Source: JANXPZ01 sp033853925
GTDB lineage: Bacteria > Eisenbacteria > RBG-16-71-46
NCBI GenBank assembly: GCA_033853925.1
Contig: JAWOLC010000076.1
Span: 1 to 64,000, forward strand
Direction of reading: 5' to 3'
Length of the DNA stretch: 64,000 bases
This document shows, in pieces, positions 21,569 through 30,195 of this stretch (the first letter of the stretch is position 1; each line of letters starts with the position of its first letter). The position numbers and the translations under genes were made by a program. Under the pieces are notes generated by a model that was given only the letters and a program-made list of their open reading frames with translations, did no database searches and was not told the origin of the DNA.

Positions 21569-24559
21569 CTAGCGGACGAAGACGTAGAGAGCGCCGGTGG
21601 AGGCCGTGACCTTGACGCCCGCTGCCAGGTCCGGCAGGAAGGGCGGGGTCGCCACCGGGTTCAAGCCGTAGTTGAAGTCGTTCGTGGTCAGCGCCGGGAC
21701 CCAGTTCACCAGGGCGCCGGAGGATGGGTCCACGCCGTTGGGCGGGATCGTGCCCGCGTCGAGGTAGTAGAGGCGCAAGCCGCCCCCGTAGCTCGAGGTG
21801 CTCTGCCGCCAGCCCACGGCCAGGTCGGCCGCGGCGGAGCCGCCGAAGTCCGCGGCGACCAGTGAGGTCACGATGCCCGGTGCGTTGATGATGCGCGCCG
21901 TCTCGAAGGTCCAGGCGTTGTCCTTGTTGCGCAGCCAGATCAGGTGGCCGGTGCTCGTGCCCGACTGCGTGCCCGCCACCACGTCCAGCATCCCGTCCTG
22001 ATCCACGTCCACGACGGTCAGCGCGTTGATGGCGTAGGCGCTGAACCCGAACCCGTAGCGGAAGAGGAAGTGCGGGTTGGCCGTCTTCCCCATGTTCTTG
22101 AAGAAGTAGACCTGCCCGCTCCCGCTGCCGGTGTGCGTGCCGACCACCAGGTCCTGCAGGCCGTCCCCGTCGAAGTCGCCGAGAGCCATGGCGTTCACCT
22201 CGCCCAGCGAGCCGGCCAGGAGTCCGCCCGCAGGCGGGTAGACCTCGGTGCGCGTGAAGGTGGGCGAGGCCGCGTTGCTGTTGGTCCACAGCTCGATGGT
22301 GCCGAAGTTCGCCGTGGGCGACTTGGTGCCGACGAGGATGTCGGGCAGGTCGGCGGAGGCGCCGCCGGCGCAGTCCAGGGTCACGACGGCCTGCACGTCG
22401 CCGTTGTCGCTCGTCTTGTAGGCCAGGCTGTACGACGACGGGTAGTAGCCCTCGTTGCCGCCGGAACTCTGGCACCACCAGACGAAGAAGTTGCCCGCGG
22501 TCGCGTACTTGCAGCCGGTGACGAGGTCGGGCCGGTCCAGAGGGGACTCCACGTTCAACTGGTTCATGGACATGGCCAGCACGGCGGCCGGCGCCGTGCG
22601 CGTGTACGTGGGGGCGGCGAGGAAGAGCGGGGTGCTGGGGTAGCGATTGAACCAGGCCGAGACCTGGTCGCTGCCGCCCGTGTCGGAGCCCAGGATGATG
22701 TCGTTGTCGCCGTGCCGGTTCTCGATGTGGGGCCCGTTCCAGTCGTTCTCGATCACGTCCCCGCTGGCCAGGGAGAGCACGCGGTTGGCCTCGAGCTGGA
22801 TCACCGTGAAGGAGGCGACGCCGAAGTTCTTCCCGGTGTAGGTCTGCCCGGACTGCACCCAGATGTTGTTCAGCGAGGTGGGCGTGGTCGGGAAGTACCC
22901 GGTGGGCGGGATCATCATGATGCTGTAGGGCGTGGTGTGCGGCGGATCGTTGGCCGGCACGTCGAAGGAGTAGTTGCCGCTGGCGTCGGTGTAGGCGTAG
23001 GCGGGCACCGTGATGCCCCCGTCCGTGGTCGCTCCCACCCAGACGTTCTGCACGCCCTGCTCGCCGCCGTCCACGACGCCGTTCTTGTTGACGTCGCGGA
23101 ACACCGTGCCCTTGATGGTGCCGATCAGGGGCCGGTAGACCCCGAAGCTGAAGCTCAGCGTGTCGTGATCGGCGATCGTCTGCACGATCGGGTTCGTGGT
23201 CGTCACGATGAAGGAGTCGGGCGGGGTGGCCGCGAGGGAGCACGGGCCCACCGGGGCGAAGAGCTTGGGATCGATGTTGCCGGTGGAGTTCGAGTAGGAG
23301 AACTTGCCGCTGGGGCGGGCCGTGACCCTGACCCTGGCCTTGCCCGGCTCGCCCGTGTCGAAGGCGCCGTTGTTGTTGAGGTCCTCGAAGACGAAGACGC
23401 TGATCAGCCCGCCCGGGACCAGGGAGTCCGGGAACGAGCGGGTCGTCGCCGGCGGCACGGTGACCGAGAGGCTCTCCTGACGGCAGCCGTAGCCCGGCGG
23501 GACTCGCTGCCGGAGCCAGTAGGTGCCCGCGGGGACCGAGAAGGAGAAGTAGCCGGCGGCGGTCGTGTTGCAGGAATAGGGGCCCATCTGGATCAGGACG
23601 CCCCCGAGGCCCGGCTCGCCCATCTGCCGGACCAGGTCGCGCGAGAGCTTGTCGTCGAAGACGTAGCCGTCCACGAGGTAGCCCGAGGAGGCTCCGCCTC
23701 CCTGCGGCGTGTTGCGCATGGAATTGACCTGGGTGCTGAAGCGGCTCTCGGCGTAGTGCCCGAGCCAGTCCTTCTTGCCGCTCGGCGCGACGACCTGCAC
23801 CTGGATGCGCTCGATGCTCCCGAGCTGGCCGTTCGGCACCGGGCCGTTGGACCAGTCCCAGGGCGTGGTGCTGCCCTTCATGTAGACGGTGAACATGGGG
23901 GGCACGCCGTTGCCGGGCCGGCGGACGAGGGCCACGCGCTGCATGGTGCCGCCGTTGTTGTGGGCCACGCCCCCCGTGGAGTCTCCGTACACCTGCCGCA
24001 CCAACTCGTAGTCGTCGGGGTTGGGCGTGCGCTGCGCGTCCACGGCGTTGGCGTCCGACTGGTCGTCCTCGTCGACCTGTCCGTCGTTGTTGAGATCGAG
24101 GGTCCAGCGCACGACCTCGGCTCCGGTCCGGTAGCGCACGGGCGGCGCCCAGACGGTGCCGTCCAGGGGGAACGGCCTGGGGCTGTAGTCGGGGTCGTAC
24201 GCCAGGGGGAAGCCGCGCAGGAAGTCGTCGCGGACCGAGTCCGGGTAGGGGGCCAGGTTCTCGTTGATGAGCACCTGCATCGAGTCGATGTAGGCGATGG
24301 GCGGCTGGGGATTGCCGGGGTACGAGATGTCCGCCCCGTAGCCGGCCGAGCGCAGGTCCCGGGCGATCATGTCGATCGCCACGCGTCCCGCCTGCGAGGC
24401 CTCGATGTTGTTCGCGCTCGAGGTCTTGCTGCGCGAGGCGTTGTAGAGCACGGCGGTCAGCGCGCCGACGACCGTGGCCAGCAGCATCACGGTGATGAGC
24501 AGCTCGACCAGGGTGAAGCCCCGGTCGCGGACACGAGGGGGAGGCGGAGGCATGGGCAT
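21569..24559 (-). CDS. Giant PilW-like pilin fused to B-type repeats and an FG-GAP propeller
   Basis: 996 residues from ATG 24559, two bases after the PilV-like stop. Residues 1-45 are a prepilin N-terminus: leader ending Gly14, then FTLVELLITVMLLATVV with Glu19 at position +5. Residues to about 285 resemble PilW. Then come carboxypeptidase-regulatory/SdrD B-like modules at about 290-376, 383-440 and 477-560. The last two carry Ca-binding-like DLNNNGAFDTGEPG and DVNKNGVVDGGEQG. From about 600 to 950 there are FG-GAP/VCBS repeats (GDFDGDGLQDLVVG, VDVDQDGMLDVVAG). Ordinary PilW proteins are 200-400 residues. The extra domains suggest a pilus-tip adhesin or sensor. No mechanism is proven. Confidence 0.8.
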   Translation of the reverse strand: MPMPPPPPRVRDRGFTLVELLITVMLLATVVGALTAVLYNASRSKTSSANNIEASQAGRVAIDMIARDLRSAGYGADISYPGNPQPPIAYIDSMQVLINENLAPYPDSVRDDFLRGFPLAYDPDYSPRPFPLDGTVWAPPVRYRTGAEVVRWTLDLNNDGQVDEDDQSDANAVDAQRTPNPDDYELVRQVYGDSTGGVAHNNGGTMQRVALVRRPGNGVPPMFTVYMKGSTTPWDWSNGPVPNGQLGSIERIQVQVVAPSGKKDWLGHYAESRFSTQVNSMRNTPQGGGASSGYLVDGYVFDDKLSRDLVRQMGEPGLGGVLIQMGPYSCNTTAAGYFSFSVPAGTYWLRQRVPPGYGCRQESLSVTVPPATTRSFPDSLVPGGLISVFVFEDLNNNGAFDTGEPGKARVRVTARPSGKFSYSNSTGNIDPKLFAPVGPCSLAATPPDSFIVTTTNPIVQTIADHDTLSFSFGVYRPLIGTIKGTVFRDVNKNGVVDGGEQGVQNVWVGATTDGGITVPAYAYTDASGNYSFDVPANDPPHTTPYSIMMIPPTGYFPTTPTSLNNIWVQSGQTYTGKNFGVASFTVIQLEANRVLSLASGDVIENDWNGPHIENRHGDNDIILGSDTGGSDQVSAWFNRYPSTPLFLAAPTYTRTAPAAVLAMSMNQLNVESPLDRPDLVTGCKYATAGNFFVWWCQSSGGNEGYYPSSYSLAYKTSDNGDVQAVVTLDCAGGASADLPDILVGTKSPTANFGTIELWTNSNAASPTFTRTEVYPPAGGLLAGSLGEVNAMALGDFDGDGLQDLVVGTHTGSGSGQVYFFKNMGKTANPHFLFRYGFGFSAYAINALTVVDVDQDGMLDVVAGTQSGTSTGHLIWLRNKDNAWTFETARIINAPGIVTSLVAADFGGSAAADLAVGWRQSTSSYGGGLRLYYLDAGTIPPNGVDPSSGALVNWVPALTTNDFNYGLNPVATPPFLPDLAAGVKVTASTGALYVFVR

Positions 24560-24561
24560 GG

Positions 24562-24969
24562 TCACTGCCTCATGTAGGTCGTGGCCGTGACGGAGCGCGT
24601 CCCTTGCTGAATCCACTCCACCGTGACCGTGACCCGTTTCAGGTTGTCGAGCGGCGAGGCCATCGAGCTGACCTCGTAGAAGCGTCCCATCCGCTGACTG
24701 GTGCCGACGGAGTCGAATCCGGACGCCGGATGCCGGCCATCTTCGAGCGCCGTGGAGTGCCAGTCCTCGCCCTTGAGCTGCTCGAGCTGCTCCTGCGCCA
24801 GGTAGTTCGCCGCCGAGGTCAGGCGCGCCGCCTCGCTGCTGCGGGTTCCCGCGGGGAAGAGCTGCCCGACGGCCAACACCCCGAGGGAGAGCACGACCAG
24901 GGCGATCATCAGCTCGGCGAGCGTCGTGCCGCGCTCGGCGTGCCGGTCTCGAGGCGCAAGTGTCCGCAT
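24562..24969 (-). CDS. PilV-like minor pilin
   Basis: 135 residues from ATG 24969. The leader ends at Gly14 and is followed by TTLAELMIALVVLSLGVLAVG with Glu19 at +5. The rest is a small pilin headgroup with RLTSAANYLAQEQLEQLK, as usual in PilV. It sits 4 bases after the FimT-like gene. Confidence 0.78.
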   Translation of the reverse strand: MRTLAPRDRHAERGTTLAELMIALVVLSLGVLAVGQLFPAGTRSSEAARLTSAANYLAQEQLEQLKGEDWHSTALEDGRHPASGFDSVGTSQRMGRFYEVSSMASPLDNLKRVTVTVEWIQQGTRSVTATTYMRQ

Positions 24970-24973
24970 GGTC

Positions 24974-25417
24974 CTACCTCGTGAGGATGAGGCCCGAAAG
25001 CTGAACGCTCACGGTGTCCCGCGTGCCGCGCGTGTTCTGCAGGACCACGAGGCCCGTCCCGGACTGGAACAGGCAGGTTCCGTCCGGCCGCAGCCGGATC
25101 CAGGAGTTCACGGTCGAGCCCGTGAAGCTGATGCCGCGCGGCAGGGTCCAGATCGTGGTGATGGGGCCCGAGGGGTAGTAGTGGATGTGATAGGTGTTGT
25201 TGTTGGGGAAGTGGAGCGCCTGCTCCTGGCCGGTGGCGATCGCCTTCTCGCGCGCCAGGCGGAACTCCCCCGCCACGTTCTCCGCGGCGCCACGGAGCTG
25301 GTACGTGGAGGAGAGGCTCTGGAACGCAGGGACGCTGAAGCTGAAGACGATCCCCAGCACCAGGACCGTGATCGCCAGCTCGACGAGGCTGAAACCGCGC
25401 ATGGAATGGTTGGCCAT
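24974..25417 (-). CDS. GspH/FimT-like pseudopilin
   Basis: 147 residues from ATG 25417. Cleavage after Gly8 precedes FSLVELAITVLVLGIVFSFS with Glu13 at +5. The headgroup has FRLAREKAIATGQEQALHF, the signature of FimT/GspH, and ends in beta-strands. It is the first gene of the operon. GGGAG lies about 10 bases before ATG 25417; ATG 25402 is an alternative start but lacks a ribosome binding site. Confidence 0.8.
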   Translation of the reverse strand: MANHSMRGFSLVELAITVLVLGIVFSFSVPAFQSLSSTYQLRGAAENVAGEFRLAREKAIATGQEQALHFPNNNTYHIHYYPSGPITTIWTLPRGISFTGSTVNSWIRLRPDGTCLFQSGTGLVVLQNTRGTRDTVSVQLSGLILTR

Positions 25418-25439
25418 GGGACAGGGCTCCCAAGTAGAT

Positions 25440-25455
25440 AGCAGTGCTCGTGCCG
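25440..25455 (-). promoter_or_regulatory. Sigma54 (-24/-12) promoter candidate for the pseudopilin operon
   Basis: Read on the minus strand the site is CGGCACGAGCACTGCT: GGCACG and CTGCT, with GG and GC exactly 10 bases apart as in the consensus TGGCACG-N4-TTGCW. Transcription would start near 25430, just before GGGAG and the FimT-like ATG. Known pilA genes in pseudomonads are sigma54-dependent; a sigma54 activator (prsR) is encoded 6 kb away. Confidence 0.5.
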
Positions 25456-25688
25456 CGCCGGGCAGGCTGGTCCAGCCGGTCTATCCTGCTCAGATATCGG
25501 CTGCCTGCGCGCGTTCCTGAAGCTCGGACCGCGGCCGGGAGGCGGTCGCTCAGGGGGCGCCGCGCACGGGCGACGTTGCGAATTGCGAGGGCGCGGCGGG
25601 CCTGCACGGCCGCGTCCGCGACGGGGAAGTGAGCGGCCAGGCCGGCGGGCGGGGCCGACGACGCGGGCCCGGCCGACAGGCGGAGGCT

Positions 25689-26822
25689 CTAGCGGGGTTC
25701 CCCGCGTCCCGCCGCCGGCCTGCGGACCGGGGCTCGGACCGCGAGGAGCAGGCAGGCGTCGCCCACGGTGGGGGGCGTCGCGCGCTGCACGCGGGCGGCG
25801 TCGCGCGTGGGGTGCTCGCTGCCCAGGCGGGAGAGACACGCCGCCGCGAGCGGTCCGCCATCCGGGGGCAGGGGCGGCAGCCGCGTGCCCAGGCGATCCA
25901 GGCGCTCGAGGTCCCGGAGCATCTCCGCCCAGGTCGGAGCCTGGGCCAGAGGCGTGTGCGTGCGCGCGGGCAGGAGGCCGTGCTGGATCAGGACGTCGCG
26001 CAGCGACTCCGGATCGCGAGGGAGGTCGAGCAGGGGAAGACGGGCCGCCGCGGCCAACATCTGCTGCCAGCGCTCCCGCGACAGCGGGTCGTCGGCGTCC
26101 GCGCCCGATTCGAGAAGGCCGCCGCGCTCGGCCCACTCGAGGTAGGGTCCTGCCAGGGTCGAATCCGCCGGGCCATCCGGCAGGCGGCGCGGGAGGAACG
26201 CGAGAGGGTCCACGGCTCGGGTCCGCTCCCAGCGCACCTCGGAGTCGTCCGCGAGACGAATCTCGAAGTGCAGATGATCGGTCGAGGCGTTGCCGCTGCG
26301 GCCCACCCGCGCCAGCTCCTGCCCGGTCCACACGCACTCGCCCTCGCGGACGCGGATGGTGCCCGCGAGCACGTGCGAGTAGACACTGTAGGCGAGCCCG
26401 CCCCGCCGGAGGCGATGGGCGAGCACCACGTGACAGCCGAAGCCGCGCTCCGCGGCCCCTTCACGCACGGCGATGACCAGGCCGGGCGCAGAGGCCCGCA
26501 CGAGATCCCCGGCGCGACCATCGCCGAGATCCACGCCGCGATGCCGCTCCACGGAGTCCGCGACGTCGTGGAAGCCGCGCAGGACCTGCCACGGCGGCTC
26601 ATCCGGCGAGGACGGGCAGCCCGGCTCGCTCTCGGCGCCCACCGGCCAGACCCAGGCCGTGGTCCAGGGCCAGCGTGCCGCCACGTTCTCGTCCGCCGGA
26701 AGCAGCCCGCCGATCCGCCGCGCCTCGGCGGCAGCCGCGCCGGCCGGGCTGATCAGCAGCACGGCCGAGACCAGGCCGGCCGCGAAGCGGCAGGCGCGGC
26801 GAAGCGGGCGCGAATGCGTCAG
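25689..26822 (-). CDS. M23-family zinc metallopeptidase, CTG start
   Basis: The frame contains no ATG, GTG or TTG that would leave room for a signal peptide near the plausible N-terminus. CTG at 26822-26820, overlapping the TGA of the upstream M6 gene as CTGA, gives 377 residues with a good signal peptide (residues about 1-32, FAAGLVSAVLLISPAGAAAA). The M23 core has His94 and Asp98 (HRGVDL), and His183 and His185 (DHLHFE), so the zinc site is complete. These enzymes cut peptidoglycan cross-links in the periplasm. The C-terminal 150 residues are helical and unrecognised. Initiation probably relies on re-initiation after the M6 gene. Confidence 0.78.
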   Translation of the reverse strand: MTHSRPLRRACRFAAGLVSAVLLISPAGAAAAEARRIGGLLPADENVAARWPWTTAWVWPVGAESEPGCPSSPDEPPWQVLRGFHDVADSVERHRGVDLGDGRAGDLVRASAPGLVIAVREGAAERGFGCHVVLAHRLRRGGLAYSVYSHVLAGTIRVREGECVWTGQELARVGRSGNASTDHLHFEIRLADDSEVRWERTRAVDPLAFLPRRLPDGPADSTLAGPYLEWAERGGLLESGADADDPLSRERWQQMLAAAARLPLLDLPRDPESLRDVLIQHGLLPARTHTPLAQAPTWAEMLRDLERLDRLGTRLPPLPPDGGPLAAACLSRLGSEHPTRDAARVQRATPPTVGDACLLLAVRAPVRRPAAGRGEPR

Positions 26823-29710
26823 TGGAGCACCACGAGACGCTGGGCCGGGGGCGTCTCGCCCGCCGCCCTCACGCGCAGCAAGTAGACCCCCGTGGGCCAG
26901 CGCGCCGTGAGGTCCGACCCCAGACGCGCTCGCAACGAGGATCCGTCCTCGGCCAGAGGCACTCTCGCCACCCGCCGTCCGGCCAGGTCGAACACTTCCA
27001 GCGCCGCCGCCGGCCCGGCACCGCGGCTCGCGGCGGAAGCGCTCGCGTCCTTCTCCGCGGCCAGTCGTCCGCCCGCGCCCGGCACGCGAATCTCCACGGA
27101 CTGGCCGGCACGCACCGGGTTGGGGCGCACGAGCACCCCGGGCCGGACCGAGGGAGGCGACGGGCTCGCGACCGCGGCCACCGGCGGGGCGTCGCTGAGC
27201 CGGCAGCGCTCCATCAGGTGGGGCGTGCCCTGGGCGTATCCGAGGTAGAGGACGGTCACGTTGCCGGGCGAGGTGGCCACGAGCCGCGGCTGGTAGCTGC
27301 TCCCATCGGCCGCCGTGGTGAGGTCGGTGCTCGCGGCGTCCCAGCCGAGCGTGGTGCGGTAGCGGCCGTAGCCGATCTGGGTGACGCCCGCCACGACCTG
27401 CTCGAAGGTCGTGTGCAGGCCGCCGCTCTGGTCGCAGGTGAGCCGTGCATTCGCGAGCGTGCCGGGGCTGGTCTCGAGGGTGGTGTCCTCCGGGGCGTAG
27501 AGGCCGGTGGCCGTCACACGCCGGTAGTGAAGCTCGCTCTCGCTCGTGCCGCGCTCGATCCACAGGGAATGGAGATCCCCCACGTCGTCGTAGCTCACCG
27601 AGGCCCAGCTCTGCGGGAGCGAGCTGGGACGCGTGAGCAGGTCCGGGTGCGTGATCGTCCCGTCGTCCTCGGAGCGCACGTACCAGAGGCGCGGCGGCCA
27701 GACCGCGTTGTCGGTCCAGGAGATCACCGCTCCGCCCGATGGCCTCGTGGTGACGCACGGGTTCGCGGGCGCCGCGTCCGGCAGGGACAGCGAGATCGGC
27801 TGTCCGAACGGGGTGAGGTAGGGGAAGCGCAGATACTCGACGCTCGTCTGCGTCGAACCCGTCGCGATCCAGGCCAGGTGAACCTCTCCCCGGCCATCGG
27901 CCGAGAGCGCCGGCGAGCGGGACTGCCCCGGTGGAGTGGGCAGCGCCGCGGGAGCCGTCCAGACCCCGTTCACCAGCGCCCGATAGTAGATGCGGGCTTG
28001 GCCGCCGCGCGTGTCGCTCCACGCCAGCCCCAGGCCGTCGTTGCCGATCGAGGTGAGCGCCGGCTCGAAGGCGTCGCCCGGGGAGGCCGAGATGTCCTCG
28101 CCGCTCCCCCAGGCTCCGTCCTGCTTGGAGCGCAGCACGATCTGCAGGTGGCCGGCTCGCACCTCGCTGGCCACGGAATACACGGTTCCGTCCCGCGCCT
28201 GGGCGACGGTGGTGGCCGCGGTCGGCTGGCCCGCCGGCGCGTACTCGCCCACGGTCCGGTCCGCAGCGGCCTGCCAGCCCGGCGCCCGGACCTGCGCATA
28301 GAACTGCACCCCGCCGGTGACGGGCTCGATCTCGAACAGCCCCACGCTCGTGGGCGCCCCCTGGAACGTCAGGGTGTTGGGCAGCAACGGGCTGTCGAAG
28401 AGATTGGTCCGCCCCGAGGACCCGGGGAACGCGTCACCCGCGTCTCCGCGGTTGTAGCCCCGCAGCAGCTCCGTTCCGCCGTCGGCTTCGACGACCGTCA
28501 GGCCGGGCGTCGGCCCGGAGTTGACGGTGTTCGATTGGATCCCCTGGCCGATCACGGCTTCGTCCACGTGGTAGACGATCAGCCCCTCCGCGGGAAGGTT
28601 GCGATCGAAGTCCGTCCGGGTGCGAGTCTCGACGAGGAAGTGCTCGGGGTAGGACTGTCCCTGGAAGGAAAGCTCGAGCACGCTCTGCGACTGGCTCAGC
28701 GGCGGCAGGACCAACGTCGTGTCGCGCGCCGGCTGCAGCGGCTGCGCCCAGCCCAGGAAGAGGCACGGCCACGCCCCCAGGTGCGTCGGGTACTCCGGCG
28801 AGTGGCCATTGCCCCCGTAGACGCCGCTGCCCATCAGGGACCAGTTGCCGGGTCCGACGTTGAACGGGCCCCCCGTGCTCCGTGTGTCGTAGAGGTCGGG
28901 CAGGCCCAGAGCGTGCCCGAACTCGTGGCAATAGACGCCGATCTCGGCTTGGTGGCCGAACAGGAAGTTGGACAGCTCCGGCAGGCAGGAGAAGCGATCC
29001 ACCAGGATGTGCTGGGTCTCCGAGCCGGGGACCAGGTCGTGCGTCTCGAAGACGTTGCTGTTGGACCAGAACCCCGCCAGGCGCGAGGTGATGGACCAGA
29101 GGTCGTTGCTGAAGCGGTCGGCGGATCCCTCGCCGCCGATTCCCGAGTGCACGACCCACAGCATGTCCACGAAACCGTCGTGGTCGAGATCGAAATCGGT
29201 CCAGTTCACCTGCGCGTCGCAGGCCAGCAGGGCGTCGCGCACGAGGCCCGCGGTGTTGTTGGGCGTCGCCGTCCGCGACAGGCCCCAGGCGTTGAAGCCG
29301 TAGTAGTACTTGTCGTGCGGCAGGTGGACGGTGGCGACCACCTGGCCCTGGACGGTGAGCCGGCCTCCAGACACCCAGCGGTAGTAGTCGCGCACGGAGC
29401 CCGTCGGCGTGGACCCGGAGGCGTCGAAGAGGGAGAGGTCGAAGTCCGCGGCGGAGTAGGCCAGCGGCTGATCCGTGTACGAGACCAGGATGACGGGGAT
29501 GCGCCAGACGGCCTGGACGCTGTTGACCGCCAGCCCGGTCGGCTGGGCCTTCGGCACGAAGAGTCCGCCGGCCGAGGCAGCGGAAACCTCGGCTGGCAAC
29601 GCTCCGCGGAGGGGCGGCATCATCGCCTGGGCCGGGGCGGTCAGGAAGAGGGCCCCCGCGGCGCACAGAAGCGCCGCGAAGAGTGGGAGGCGAGACACGG
29701 GTGCCTGCAT
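26819..29710 (-). CDS. Secreted M6-family (immune inhibitor A-like) metalloprotease with FlgD-like tail
   Basis: 963 residues from ATG 29710, with a signal peptide (LFAALLCAAGALFLTAPAQA). The zinc motif is HEFGH at 262-266 in VYCHEFGHALGLPDLYD, typical of M6 peptidases. Earlier DFDLDHDGFVDMLWVVHSG is the family's usual calcium-binding wording. After the catalytic domain (to about 480) a region resembling sialidase-like or WD propeller repeats follows (about 500-870). The last 60 residues are a FlgD-Ig-like sorting or anchoring domain (VFDLAGRRVARV, GVYLLRV). It probably degrades extracellular protein. The gene overlaps the downstream M23 gene by 4 bases. Confidence 0.86.
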   Translation of the reverse strand: MQAPVSRLPLFAALLCAAGALFLTAPAQAMMPPLRGALPAEVSAASAGGLFVPKAQPTGLAVNSVQAVWRIPVILVSYTDQPLAYSAADFDLSLFDASGSTPTGSVRDYYRWVSGGRLTVQGQVVATVHLPHDKYYYGFNAWGLSRTATPNNTAGLVRDALLACDAQVNWTDFDLDHDGFVDMLWVVHSGIGGEGSADRFSNDLWSITSRLAGFWSNSNVFETHDLVPGSETQHILVDRFSCLPELSNFLFGHQAEIGVYCHEFGHALGLPDLYDTRSTGGPFNVGPGNWSLMGSGVYGGNGHSPEYPTHLGAWPCLFLGWAQPLQPARDTTLVLPPLSQSQSVLELSFQGQSYPEHFLVETRTRTDFDRNLPAEGLIVYHVDEAVIGQGIQSNTVNSGPTPGLTVVEADGGTELLRGYNRGDAGDAFPGSSGRTNLFDSPLLPNTLTFQGAPTSVGLFEIEPVTGGVQFYAQVRAPGWQAAADRTVGEYAPAGQPTAATTVAQARDGTVYSVASEVRAGHLQIVLRSKQDGAWGSGEDISASPGDAFEPALTSIGNDGLGLAWSDTRGGQARIYYRALVNGVWTAPAALPTPPGQSRSPALSADGRGEVHLAWIATGSTQTSVEYLRFPYLTPFGQPISLSLPDAAPANPCVTTRPSGGAVISWTDNAVWPPRLWYVRSEDDGTITHPDLLTRPSSLPQSWASVSYDDVGDLHSLWIERGTSESELHYRRVTATGLYAPEDTTLETSPGTLANARLTCDQSGGLHTTFEQVVAGVTQIGYGRYRTTLGWDAASTDLTTAADGSSYQPRLVATSPGNVTVLYLGYAQGTPHLMERCRLSDAPPVAAVASPSPPSVRPGVLVRPNPVRAGQSVEIRVPGAGGRLAAEKDASASAASRGAGPAAALEVFDLAGRRVARVPLAEDGSSLRARLGSDLTARWPTGVYLLRVRAAGETPPAQRLVVLH

Positions 29711-30195
29711 GGGCCGGTCGAGCTCCGGTTGGTGGTTGGCCCCGGTCACATCCATCATATAACCAGGCTCCCCCCGGTGCAGGTCAAGAAGATAGTCCGG
29801 CCGCAGCGCGTGGCGGCCTCGAGGACCGTATGCTAGCGTCCGGGGACCGGTTGCGGCCTCGGTCCTCGGCTGGGGCACTCGCGCTGGAGGGCGGGACGCG
29901 GCCGGATGGGATAGGGGCGGGCCGGGCGATCTCTCGCTCCAGCGGGTGAGCGCCTTCCGTGTGCGGGGGAGACCGCCCAGGGTGAGCTTGCGGCAAGGGA
30001 TGGGAGGGCAGCCACGGTGGCTCTTTCTCCATGGGTCGAGGAGCGGTGTGTCCGCACCAGCGGGGGCGAGTCCAGCGGCGCGCCCGGCGGAAGCGTCGTG
30101 CCGGCCCGCCGGGGGGCTGGCGGGGGTGGCTCCTCGTGGGCAGGCGACGGCCGATCCCGCCGGCCAGGCCCGTCGTGTGGGGGGCTCGCCCTCCG
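29711..30195. other. Divergent intergenic region
   Basis: It contains the minus-strand promoter for the M6 gene and, on the plus strand, the string ATGCTAGCGT at 29829-29838, which also occurs at the mreB promoter. No -35 accompanies it. No gene is credible; open frames here are Arg-rich and unconserved. Confidence 0.55.
29757..29787 (-). promoter_or_regulatory. Promoter of the M6/M23 protease operon
   Basis: On the minus strand, TTGACC (29787-29782), a 19-base spacer and TTATAT (29762-29757). The start codon lies about 47 bases further on. The spacer is somewhat long. Confidence 0.45.

Noticed and set aside
26823..28022. N-terminal extension of the M23 frame to an ATG at 28022
   Set aside because: The extension lies inside the M6 gene, is Arg/Gly/Pro-rich and would bury the signal peptide.
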